DNA of 64,000 nucleotides from Dasyornis broadbenti (Eukaryota; Chordata; Aves; Passeriformes; Dasyornithidae), in assembly GCA_013397935.1 (NCBI GenBank), contig VZRN01005202.1, forward strand, positions 998,673 to 1,062,672. Reading direction: 5' to 3'. This document shows, in pieces, positions 39,801-52,855 of the stretch (its first letter is position 1; the number at the start of each line of letters is the position of its first letter). The translations under genes were made by a program, and so were the position numbers. The notes below the pieces were generated by a model. It did not search any database, was not told where the DNA came from, and saw only the letters and a program-made list of their open reading frames with translations.

Positions 39801-41569
39801 CAAATCCTTCCATTTGCCCTATTCTCAGAAACATGCTAATGGCAAAGGGGTAGCCTACCTCCTACCTGCATTGCTCTGCATGATCAACACATTCACAAAT
39901 ATACCCCAAACTATTACCAGCTGAGTAAATCTACACACCCTTATTTTTAGCCATGCATTTGAGAAATGCAGTCAATTTCTAATTGTCACCAGCATTTAAG
40001 CACTACAGGATATTAATAAAAAAACAAGCCACAACACATTTTGGATGGAGATTTTCTTTGCATTTAGAAAACACTGACACAACTGGCTCAGAAACAACAT
40101 AACTGTGAAGTTATCTTTATCTCTATTCCAGGGTAAACTTTCTACAGGTCTTTTCAAAGGAGTTTTTGGAAAAATGTCTCTACAAGTTTTCCTGACTTTT
40201 ATTTTTTTTAAGCTCCCACTCCTCCAGTTTAAAACAACAACTTACACATTAAAGCTTGAGCCAGGCTAACACCTCACTGCTGTTGTGAAAAGGAAGAAAT
40301 CTCTTCCCATCCATTAGCATGTTGCTCCAGAACATCACTGAGCCTGCTCAACCTTCTAAATCATCAGAAACAACCACTCAACACTCCAAACACTAAAACA
40401 GTCTTTCTGTTGAGGTAGCAAAGAGAAATAGATTCCCCAGTGACTGGACAAATAATAGAGTCAACACATTCTTTTGGGTTCATACCATACAGCTGGGAGA
40501 AAGGACAGGGAAAGAAACTAGTGGGACTTCCCCTTTTTGGAAGCAGCAAGTTCACCTCTAACAGGTTTGTTCACACATAACCTGCAACTCCACTTCTAGC
40601 TCCGAGTGTACTGTAAAATTCAAACATTTTGTTTATGTTTTTAAGTCCATAATAAACAAAAGCCTACCTTTCCTATTAGTACAGAGGAATTTTCAAGTGC
40701 TTCCTACTGTAGAGCACATGCAATCACCTATGTATAACACTGTAAAACCAGTATAATTTTGCTGAATTTGCATTTGTTAAAATTGGACCAGTTTCACCAA
40801 ATGAGTAAAATGACAAGTCTTAATAAATTTACCTTCTCTACAAACACATTTAAAGCTTGTACTTTTTATTACAAGTACTTAATGTTTTAGTACCATTCAG
40901 ATATCAAGTTAATCCCCAGAGAAGACTACATTTAAACAGGAGTTGGAACAAAAGAAAAAAAAAAATCACAAAGCATTACCATCCATAAATATATTTATAA
41001 TTCTGAATTCAGAAAACTTCAAGTTTAAACTCTGTAGCACTGAGGTACTAGATATGAAAACATAGCATGCCCATACCATTAGCTTTCAAATTAGTGGCTA
41101 AACACAAAAATGGCATCTTACCTTTTGCACTTTTTCATTTAATGCTTACAAGCACTGGTCAGACACTTCTGAAAACTCAAATCGTATTTCACAAGCATGG
41201 GACTTTGGATGTATCTGTGGTATTGTCTCAGAACTAACCCAATGGCAACATATCCGCTTGAAAATAGGTCTGCATAGATATGTGTAATTGTAAAAAAGGT
41301 ATTATTTATATAATAGAAGTATTATCAATGTGAACTAATCACTGGTCTCTAGGTATTTATAACATTGAGACGTTTGTGCAAGAGCAAAGGCACAGCTCTG
41401 TTAAAAAGGATCACAGAACTGATGACAAAGGTACAATTGAACACGAATTCCACTGAACAGTACAATTGGAAGGGGCTTACAGTTTAACAGGACTATATTT
41501 GTAGTGCTGTTTTCCTAAGTTACCAGGAACAAACCAGATATCCTTCCCTTGGATGTAAATGTTCCTTTG

Positions 41570-41836
41570 CAACATAAAAGGTACAAAGTGGCACGAAGGG
41601 AAAGATTGAACAGCAGGAAAAGATTCTTCACCCAGAGGGTGGCTGAGCACTGGAACAGGCTCCTCAGGGCCGTGGTCACAGCACCAAGTCTGCCAGAGTT
41701 CAAGGAGCATCTGGATGATGCTCTTAAGTCATGTCATATGGTTTTGGTTTTGGAAGTCCTGTGAGGAACAGGGAGTTGGACTCACTGATCCTTACTGGGT
41801 CCCTTCCAACTTGAGATAAACTGTGATTCTATGAAT
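41570..41836 (+). mobile_element. CR1 LINE 3' end with the end of ORF2
   Basis: The plus strand encodes RLNSRKRFFTQRVAEHWNRL followed by LRAVVTAPSLPEFKEHLDDA. This is the C-terminal end of the CR1 ORF2 protein, which carries endonuclease and reverse transcriptase in full elements. It continues into the CR1 3' UTR (GGAGTTGGACTCACTGATCC, GGGTCCCTTCCAACTTGAG) and stops at the terminal repeat GATTCTATGAAT. The 5' part is missing, as is normal for CR1 insertions. It is antisense to RAPH1, and the 5' edge is approximate. Confidence 0.93.
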
Positions 41837-43275
41837 ATCTCCTTTGAGTGCAGCTACAACTGTGCAGTTTACTACCAAGTACTTTAAGTTAAAGTCACTT
41901 CAGTTTCTTGTTGTCTGAACCATACACGTTAACCTGCTGATAGAGGCTGCCTCTCCTGGCAGTGTAAGAAATATTTTGCAGCCTTCATACAAAATGATTA
42001 TGTCATAATCCTCGAGTTCACATTTGTTTTAATGTTTGTATGTGGCTTCATTCACATGAGTATTCGTGACCAGCTGGCACCATCAGCACCCAGCTGAGCA
42101 CCTCTGACTGCAGTAAGCAATGAGAAACGAGGTAAGCTGCTTCAGGTAGAAGCAACAGAGCACCCTTACTCCTACATTTCTTCACAGCCCTCCAGACCAC
42201 ACCATGTGCTTTCAAAACCTTTATGTACCAGTAAAACTACATCTGGTTTGGGGGTTTGCACCTTGTTTTTATGGGTGGGTGAAGGTAGGTGGGAGAGCAT
42301 GAAAGGTTAATGTTATACCATAACATTTTCAAAAGGAGCTAAATTCAAATTCTTTCGTAAGAATACTGGGATCACTCATAATTCCAGGCAAGGAATAATA
42401 AGGGCTCACTAAATTCTGTGTAATGACCAGAAAGTAACAGTGCCAAACTAAGTCTGGAGTAACTCAGGAAAAGTAAAAATTTTTTAATCTTTTCAACACA
42501 TTGCCAGAGGCAAGACTGCAAAATTCCTTTGGAACTATACTTATTTTAAAATATCTTCTGCTACACCTTTACTTGGTGTAAAAAGTACTCACAAGAACCC
42601 TACTACTCTGCTGTACATCCCTAATACCTTAATTCTAAATTTTTAAATAGAACTCTAATTGCAACCACACCCAATTCTTGTTTTTCAGTGTTTGCAATTA
42701 GTCTCTTACAGAAAGATGAAGAGGGACCCTTACATTCTGTTTTCTGGAAAAAGGAGAATGACTACTTTCCATTGTCCTTGCCCAGCACAGATATATCTCT
42801 CTAGGACACTCTTAAGGTTTTCCTAATGCAAATGGTATCTTAAAAATTTTTGGTTTCAAGAGGTGCACAGAGCTCAGTAATCAACCAAAGGTTCCAGCCA
42901 ACTATACTCTTGGCTGTGGCTAGAGTATCTTATGATACTCTGCACAGACAGCTTGTTGCTGTTGAAATCATCTGGCCTCTAAAGAGCATCACAAAACATA
43001 AATACTGTATTTATTATTATTTTGTTATACAATTGAGATTCCAACACACAAATTTCAGAAAACTACAAGTAAGCAACAGTTTGTCAAGAAACAAATGTTC
43101 CTGGTTTTTTTGCCATGACATCTTAATATCAAGGCTGAATCTTTCCAGAACTCAATGGGAAAATGGAAAGTTTGCAAGAAATCTAAGTAGATAACTTTTC
43201 TTAACTAGTCAGATACTTTAATTCCTTTATCTTTCCCTAACAGAATGTAATGGTATTATCAAGATACTGTTTAAA

Positions 43276-43310
43276 CAACCACCAACAAAACCAACAAAAA
43301 CCAACAAACC
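43276..43310. repeat. CCAACAAA-type simple repeat
   Basis: Four imperfect units of the type ACCAACAAAA in a row. On the RAPH1 sense strand this is a TTTGTTGG tract. Confidence 0.8.
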
Positions 43311-46300
43311 ATAACACCTTTTATAGACATTGATACTACAAGACTGTTTTAAAAACTCAAAACTTTTGCAGATGTGTTATATTATTATTCACACACACTA
43401 TTTCTGTTTTTTCTATAGAAAGTAAAAATTCATGCCTTCATATGAAAACAAATAGATACAATTTCAAGCATTAAGATTCAATTAGAAAACCAGGGCTAAA
43501 AATGAGCTTAATACCATACTGTGTTTGCATCATGTTCCAAGAGCCATGTCCTTCCTAAGGCAAATACAACCTCAGTTTACAGTATTCATGCAGCCAGGCA
43601 GTTCCCTTCCAAAATACTTAAGCCTGTGTCCACAAGGCTGATCGCCAGTGTTGTCATTTCCTTCAGTTTGGAAGGCAGCAGGAAACATGGCTCACAACAA
43701 ATGCAGGAATACCGGACATATACAAACAAAACAGAACCTACTGTCCACTCTGAGCCTATTTTTGAAGTCTGACCAAATCTGCAACTCAACCACAGTGAAC
43801 ACCTCCCAGGATTAAGGGTATTCCGGTCATGAATTCTCACAGCTGAAGATATTTCTGCTATATAAAACCAGGACAAACTCTTATTCTAGACATACATTCT
43901 TTTGGCAGGACTACGGGAGGAGGTTATAGCTAGCTCACAGAAAATTAGGTCACCCATTTCATAAGCAAATATAAACTGCATGTTGAAGTCTGTAAGCATT
44001 TCTAAGATACTCTCCTTCAACTGAAATTTGGAAGAGATTTATCACAAATTCTGCACACAGCTAGAATAACTATAAATGCAGGAGGAAGGAAGTTCATATT
44101 TACAACCTTAGTCAAACAAAAAAAACATTATATCATCTTAGCAGCTGTGTAAGAATTTGGCAAGCCTCTGAGTAAAGTTTTTTTCTGAACATCCCAAAAG
44201 AACAATTATTTTTGTTTCCTGGAACATTTCTTCTTTGGTATAAAGACCTCTCTAAGGATTGAGCCAGATGAATAAACTACAGAATACAACACAGAAAGTG
44301 GAATGTGTACCACAATGACTATTTTTACTGCTAAAGCAGCTGAGTTGACCACACTGTATAAGGAATGTAATTTGTGACACTAGAAATGCTAATTATTTGG
44401 ACCACATTCACGTCTTCATGAAGACAAGGGTTGGCAAGAAAGAACTGATCTGGCATTAATTTGCTGTAGCCAAAACGAGGCACAAAGTAGCAAGAGCAGC
44501 TATTTAAAATGTAGGTGACAGTAATCAGTTTAAAAGTCACATTACAGTGAATCTCTTAATTCAGTACCACCTCAATATTTAATATGAAAATAATTTCCTA
44601 GTTGTGTTTGTCTACGGCACTACGAAAACGTTTATGCAGATGCAGATGTTTGTAGCACATTCCATTAGCCTACAGTCTCAGTTCCTTGGATTGCTAACAG
44701 TGCAGTGTGAAGTGGCTGGAAGATTTTTATAGTTTCATTTTTGTAGAAAAGATTTTTATGCTTGAATCTTAGATCTTTATCTCAAGCTAAATCAAATCAA
44801 AGCAGCAGCACCATGAAAGGATTTGCAATGAAGTTTTAAAAAAGAAGAATTATTTCATGGCTTTTATAGTTTTTCTATCTTCCTTCAGACATTAAATGCC
44901 CATTCAGATCTAAGTCTTGCTGGCACCTTCTTCCTTTTACCCTTCCAAAGGATTTATGCCTAGCATACTCTAAAGGCCCAGCTTGTAACAAATCAGAACA
45001 GGTTTAAAGCCCAAAAAAGAAAATAAAAAATCATTTTTGCGGAGTTATAGATTTAATTCCGCTGGAGCCTTCTGCACATTCTCCCTTCAACCCAACACAT
45101 CTCTGTAGTAAAGGTAGCTTATAACTACTGAAACATTTAGCTGAATTCCTTGTATATATTTATTTATGAATAACTCATGCCAGGGTTCAGGTACAGACTA
45201 TAAAGGAACTTTGCATTTGATAGCGCCACACATCTGTTATCATAAGCAGGAGGAGTACACTGGAATGAAACAAAACTACTTCTTCAGAGGTCATGAAATC
45301 TATACAGGTGATGGACTTCATCCATCTTCACCATTCAGAATTGGAGATGTTACTCCATCACAAAAAAGTGGTGTTATAGCTCTTCCTATTAAATCACCAC
45401 CTTCTTCTTCCTCCTTTTCCTCCACAAGAAGCACATAAAGTGCATTCATATAGGTCAGGGCACCTTGTCTTGTTCATTTACATTACAGCAAGCAGTTCCC
45501 TTACTAACTTCAGAACATGCCAGAGGGATGGGTAGAGAACACGGTCTGGTAGCCAGAAATGATGCTCTTTTGTCGTACATCCCATGGCATTAATCTCCCC
45601 ACTCCTTCTACTCAGTAGTAGAAATAGAATTAAAGCTAACAAAACCTTTTGGTTCCTGACCGTAAAAACAAACGAAGATCTTTTTAAAAGCTGGAAGATT
45701 AGGGCAAGGCAGAACAGCTCTTCAGCTGGTATGACACATCAGTAAAGCCAACAAACAATGAAATCTTGTTTTAAAACAGGTAGTCTAACTTCAGTAAAAC
45801 AGGATCAGTGCTTTCTGATTTTAGCATCCAAGAACACTTTCATCAATGCTTTTCAGGAAGACTTCTAGTAATGTGACGGGATTGTGCCACATTAGACTTC
45901 AGACGTAAATCTTTAATGAGAAAAAAGTTTTTTCATACCACAGTCTGATAAAAGACAAGTTGGTTGTTTCTAGTATAAATGAGGAAAGTTACATTTGGGC
46001 CTTTAAAATAAAGTAATAGAGGACCATAACAGAGTCCGCTCAGAAACAGACAAGACATTTGAATTTTCATAGCACATAAGCGTATTAGGAAACAAGAGAC
46101 TGAATTATGTTATTTGTGACTCAGAGGCTGAAAAGATTTGGCATAAGTCAAAGCAACTGTTTTTTAAACAGTTCACATCATCACGAGCCATTTTATAAAA
46201 ACGTAAGAACATCTATCACCATCTGAATTAGGTATCTAAGCTCAACAATCTCTGAGTGCATGTAGCTTCTATATATTTTTGTATAGAACGGAAGATAGAA

Positions 46301-49300
46301 AAGTCAATTGCCAAATTGATTTTGCAGGTAGGGGTCAGACAAAAATCAGACTTAAAATCTGATCAAGGACAATGCAAACATTTAAAAAAGTAGAAAGGAA
46401 AACGTTTTTATAGAAAAAAAAACCTATGCTTTTTGACATTACTGTGCAAAATATTTCAGATGGTGTATCCAAAATAACCTCAGCGTACAAATAAAGAAAA
46501 CAACCAAACAAAAAATAGTTAACAATGTTATGAATAACACAGAAATCATCCAGCAGTTCAGTTCACAGGTCATACTGTATAAAAATGAGATGAAATATGC
46601 CAACAAAACCAATTTAAAAAGTGACTAAGTCTAATCTCATCATTATGGTACTGGAGATTTCTTGATGCAAAGTTCCTATGATGACGTATAAATACATCAT
46701 CACTCCCCTCTCATAATCAAGCACTGAAAGAAGCAGGAAGACCTCTCCTTCCCTCCATAAGAAAAAGATTAAAACTATCCTATCTGCAGGACACAGCAGA
46801 CAATCCAAGCAACTTGTATATGCAAAGTCAGAAAATCCAAGTTTCTCTATATAAATATTCTGATTAATCTAAAGCAAATACGGTCTTCTTTTTGCAAGAG
46901 GAAGTAATAGCAGAAAGAAGGAAGAGTGTTAAGAAGTCAAGAAAGATTAGTATATTTGGGACCAGACAATGTCACTCACACACAGAAGACAGTAGATACC
47001 ATTTAAGTAATATTTTTACAAGTCAAAGACAGGAAGGAAAACCTCAACACTTTTATCTTAAAAAAGCCATGAGACCACAAACAAACACCAAAAACCCCCA
47101 AACCACGAGACTCTCCACATCTTTGCAAGTAAAGGAAAGCAAATGAAGTCAGTCCACTTTCTGTAGGAAAAAGAAAAACATGCCCAAAATCAGTGGAAGA
47201 AAGTTAGGAATGATTTCCACACACTGCTGTTGTTGGAGTGCTAAATAGTGCTGGTCACGTGGACCAAGAATGTATTCCTACTACTCCCTGCTATCATTTT
47301 TCAGCTGCAAATGTATCAAAAATTTCAGAAAGCTAGAAAGGGAAAAACCCTTTTATTTATACCAATACACTTTTTGTACATTTGCTCATAAACAGCACTA
47401 GTAAAGAGGCACATAGTTATTACCAACATTACTAGACTCCTCAGATACTTAAGTCCCAATGAAGTCTTTAAGACATTGTAGATTTTAGGGTTGGTTTGGG
47501 CTTTTTTTACTTAACTATTTATACACAAGGTAGGTTTTATTGTGTTGGTGATGCTGAAACAACTTCTGTTTTCATACAGCTGGATTTGACACTCAGCTGA
47601 AAATGTTACTGTGCATTTCAGAAAAATCCTGCAACACACTTTGAAGGACGATATATAGAATAAATAAGGAAGCAATTATAATATGGGCAATTTTCCCATA
47701 ATAATGAAGGAAGTCTTAAAAACAATTCTATTTTACTGAACTAGAGAAAACCAGAGATATGGATCACGTTGTTTTGCTGTCCATTTATTGTTCAACAGTA
47801 TTCTAGAATCTTAACCTTACATTTTGATACTGGTCTGGTTACACAGCAATGTAGCAAAAGCTCTGACATAACTGTAACCAGTGAAAAGTTAGTGCAATAA
47901 CCACTCTTTGAAAGCCTGGGCATGAACGTGCACGTGGCAATTTTAGTCAAGAAACTAGCCAAACCTCATTATTTAACGGCCAGTAGTTAGAACAATCAGC
48001 AGGGAATGACTCAACAATGAGGTGCTTGCATGCTATAAGTAGCATTTGCTCTGTCAGAGCTGCCAGTGGACTTCCATGCTTATTAAGGGAACTGGGTGCC
48101 TCTGGTCCCCTGGCAATACCACTGAGAATGCCTACCAGGAGTCCATGCCTGGCTGTTTGCAGTGTGTCGAAGGCACTGTCTCTTTCCGTTCAGTGCAACC
48201 AGTTACAGGCTCTGGAAATGAAACAGCTCAATCACAAGCCAGAGTGTGCCCCACAGCATGATTCAAAAAGCAATACTTGTAAAAACCAAATGGGAGGCAT
48301 CCTAAGACCTTGTTCCTGGTCTCAACTTGTCATCTGATGTCACAACCTTCTTTCAGTAGAAAACAATTAGAACAGCAATATACCCCTGGAATCATTCACA
48401 GCCTTTGTGCTAAGCAGTCAGCTCAATTTTAACAGTGCCTCTTTCCAGCTCTATTATTCCTAACTGTTAAAAACCCCTCTTTTAAAAAATTCAGTCAAGT
48501 CACAAAAACCAAGTTCTCAGCCCCTTTTTCAATTTGTCTGCATCATCTAAGAATTTATGCCAGCTGAGCAGAATATGCACAAAGCACAGGACTAGCATAG
48601 CTCATAAACACTATCCAACTTCCTACCGTGTGCATTTTGAGATGGTGAACACCAAGAACAGTATCCTGCCCAGCTTTCAGTGGACAGAATACCTCCCGTG
48701 GAACAGCTCTAGCCACCGACATCTGAGAGCATGCGTACAAACATAAACCTGAGTACAGGAAGGAACTGAGAACAGAAAAAAGTATTCTTCTACCTATCCA
48801 GTTTCAAATCAAGAAGCATTTCAGAAGCAAACATTCCAAGAGCAATTCGCAAAAAAAGGACAAGAGAACTACATATACAACTTTCAAAACTACTTGTTGT
48901 CTGCAACTCAACTAGAGGACAGGAAGCCTGTATGAATTAAAAAAGGATGACTGTAACATGAGAGCAGAAAAAGTGTGTTTCAAAGATGACAAGGACAGTA
49001 TTTAATCCATAATATAATGCTTCCTCTGTGGCAGACCTGACTTCCTCTTTTAAAGTAATGTCTGTTCCTCAAGACACTATAAAAGCTCAGCAATACAGAG
49101 AGGGCACAAATCGATTTTTTACACAATGCAAACTCATGCATATTATTTCAGAGCTTATTTTGATCATCTTTGAACAGTAATAGATCAGAGTTAGTTACAA
49201 ACATACTTTCTAAATACGATCTGTAAAATACACCAGCATACAGTGGCAATAAAAATATGAAAACTACATCGTTATCAATCTGTATGCCATTAAATACCAG

Positions 49301-52300
49301 GCTACTGCATGCACATCTAACGATAGAAGGATCATCACTATTTACTACAGTTGAAATACAAGCCTCAAACCACACATTCAAACTAGTTCCACGTAGCTAC
49401 CTCTGTGGTAGCAGACTGCTGCTATCCTCCCCAGTGAAATGTTACTCACCACATTATGAAGGCAAGCAGAACTTCAGAAATTATGGCAGAAATATTAAGT
49501 AAACTAAGAGCATCTTTTACTGGACCTTCAGTTACCTTAGAGTTGTGTTCTTCAGTTTAACAGATGACTCCATCACAGTATTACAGCTCTCCACAGTAAG
49601 TCATACCAGCCAAAGTTTTAAGTTTTCTTTTGAAAAAGTGAACTAATAATATATTTTAACTAATTAACCATCTACATATTCCAAATTTGACTAAAAACCC
49701 AAAACAACTTCACACCCTGCATACCATTGTTTCAAACAATGGCTATCACCATACTACAAAAAGTTTGGTATTTCACTGTGGGTGTCTTGGAATAAACAGA
49801 CACAATAAAATGCAATGATTTATGATGCATAGTTTAAACACCATATCCAGATACAAAATACTTAGTCATATTGCAAAAACAAGAAAAGCCCTACTTTTCA
49901 ATAAATGTTAGTTCAATATTCCTATCAGTAATACCGCCTGAATCACGCTAAAATACCAACAGTTCAACACAATCCAGCAGGAGTCATTTTAGGAATGAAG
50001 CAGCAGCTGCTGAATCTATCAGTAGGCTATGCCTCCTCAACTCTTATGAGCACATCATCATATAGTGAAAGCATGCGCAGTTGTAAATCCAAATATTTAA
50101 ATCCACACTGCAAGGCAAAAAGAATGTGGACAACATAAGGCCAGCTGCAATTTCTACACTTTCATAAGAGAACAACTGATCCTTTATCTTGTTTTTCAAG
50201 TCACTCTGAAATAGAAAAAAAAAAAGATTTAGGCAGCTGTAACAAGAACAATGTACTACACAAGACACATCAGTATCTTGTAGCATTGTATCATGTTTCA
50301 TCAGAACATGTGTATAGAAATGTTGTTCTCAGATGCTCACAGCCTGCCAAGAGTTGTACTAAAGAGCATGCTGGATCAACCTTATCTCAGAAAGTTAATA
50401 ATAAGCATAACTACAAGAAAAACAAAAAAAAACAACAACAAATAATTTGGTCTCCTAGTTTCAGGTGACATACTTTCTAAATAAAAGGAAAACTGTGTAC
50501 CTTCGAGATTAGAAAAAAATGCAAGTGGAATTCAAGCTCAGAAGGTGTTATATTAACCTATACAAAATCAAAACACTAGATAAAGTCTTAGAAAGACATT
50601 GCTTTGAAGCACATTGTCCTGGTTTGCAAATACAGTCCTATTTTATTACTTGCTAATGCATCTTTTACACTAAAGTACAAAAAGACATGAGATTGGCCCA
50701 TGGTCACATCATACAGGACAAAATTTGCATTGCCATCTTCAAAATTAGAAAGTATACACTTCACAAGAACTGGTGGAAAACATTAATCATCAGACATACA
50801 AAATAATAAGGAATAATTTAAAAAGTGAAAAATAATACCATAACTTGACTTATGCACTGCACTCAGATCAGTCTTTAGGCCATGAAGCAAGCAACAGCAG
50901 GTTCAATTTAAACTCTTTACATGACAAGGAGAGCAAGGCAGCATGTACATTAAATCAAAGTAATTTGCATCAAGTGCAATGTTTTTTTCCTACACTACAC
51001 GTATTTTAAATTTAAAGGCCACACAAAGCTAACACACTTTTAAACAATCTAGAAAAATAATAGACACATAAAATCATTCCCTAAGCTTTTAGGCCTTACA
51101 GTCCATCCAAGCTAACTTCCTACATGATACCTGTAAAGATATTAACTACCTGATCCTTCAGGAGAATGAAGATTGACACCTCTTTGCAAAAAGAGAGGCA
51201 CCCAAGTCATCACACTTCAAAAATGGAACACTACTGACGTTGAAAGTGCATAGTCTGAAAACACTTTGTTTACTCTGTGCTGGACTTTCAACCCCACAAT
51301 GCACGCCAGCCATTCCTGAAATATTCCATTACGGCTGATAACAGATAATTTAAGATTCATTATACAGTAGTAATAACTAATCCCAAGCGCTTTTTTTTTC
51401 TTTTTTTTTAGAAAAACTTCTATGTTTAGAGAACCTTCTGAAGTTTTTGCACACATTCAAGCTGAATAGATATAAACAGTATCAAAACAGAAAGTTTCAT
51501 TCAAGCTAATTACAAGGACCGTGCTTTTGGGGCCTTTGCTTTCTCTTTTAACTAGAATATCTCTGATCTTTAACTGGGATAGGAAGCACAGAAGGTTAAG
51601 CTGTATGCTGCACTATCAATTGGACTTGAGTTAACACAGAGTATTCTTCATAAAGGCACTGTATGTTTCCTCTTAACAACTGTGATGTGGATATGCGGTT
51701 CCTCTTGAAAATTTCACTCATTTCCCTACTGTTTCCATTTTCTGCTCTGCAAACCGCCAGAAAGGAAGAAACACTCACACTTTTCTATGGGACCCTCCTC
51801 CTTCCACGTAATTGCTGAAAATGGGACTTCTCACTTTTGCTATGCTTAGAAAGTATCTCAGAGGTCTCCAATCTAGAACAACTGAACATTTTTTCAGGAA
51901 AATAATTCTTTCCTTCTGCCCTGAGCAGGAATTTATTGCAGGCATTCACATCAATCTGACAAACAGCCTTTCAGTTCCACAGAACTGATCATATCACTAA
52001 GTTACTTATTAATAGACACAACAGAGTAGAGGTGAAAGAAAAAGTGATCTTCTCTTACCCAGCTTCAGGTAGAACTGCTCTCCTGACCTGTGACATGCTC
52101 AGAGATGGATAAAGTTTTAGCCAGTATTACTGCTTTGCAAGGTTACTAGTGGCTGAAAACTATCCTTCCTCCACCCCAAAGTAAAATGCCACTATTGAAT
52201 AGCTAGAAGAACCTTCAGATACAACTACTGTTAACTAAACTCCAGAGTACTAGAAATGTGCACTGAGACACAGCTTGCAGGACACTTTTCCGGGAACAGC

Positions 52301-52763
52301 GTGCAGTCACCCATGTTTCTGTCAAAGCCACTCAGAACCATACACTCAAGTAAAAGGTCATTCTCTTGAGTCATGCATTAAAGACCTAAGTGACAACTTC
52401 CTTGGAGAACAGAGGTCTGTATGGCATTTTTATTTAAAGGCTCAGAACAACCTAATGAGTTTTTCATGATGGGGATTTTTTTTAAAATGCACTATAAACC
52501 ACAATTATGCGAAGTCTTTAGTCACCTTTGAAGACATCTTGGAAGTCTAAACTTGCATAGGTGTAACAAAATAGATTCTAACAATGATTAACTCAGTTTT
52601 AAGTGGTGCAACAAGATCACTGGGATTCTTCTAGCAAGGAGCAAAGAAGAAGCAAAATTACTAAGGTAAGGACAACTGTTTAGCACGGTTGTTTGGAGGT
52701 TTTCTGCGTGTTTTTCTCACATCTAGACTCCAATGACCTTTATATATATGAAATTTACTCAAG

Positions 52764-52855
52764 CATGGTTTAGTTGTGGACTTGGCAGTGCTGGGTTAAT
52801 GGTTGGACTCAATCTTAAAGGTCTTTTCCAACCTAAACGATTCTATGATTCTATA
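52764..52855 (+). mobile_element. CR1 LINE 3'-end fragment
   Basis: CATGGTTTAGTTGTGGACTT, GGCAGTGCTGGGTTAATGG, TTGGACTCAATCTTAAAGG and TCTTTTCCAACCTAAACG are followed by the terminal repeat ATTCTATGATTCTAT. This is a typical avian CR1 3' end, about 90 bp long, without coding sequence. It lacks a few bases of the usual GATGATCTTAAAGG segment. Confidence 0.93.

Noticed and set aside
45166..45438. 90-codon plus-strand frame ending in a serine-rich tail
   Set aside because: The tail comes from a CTTCTTC simple stretch; the rest is not recognisable.
50044..50301. Minus-strand frame after a good polypyrimidine tract and acceptor (TTTCTATTTCAG at about 50206)
   Set aside because: The acceptor is plausible but there is no good donor at a fitting distance and the translation is not recognisable.
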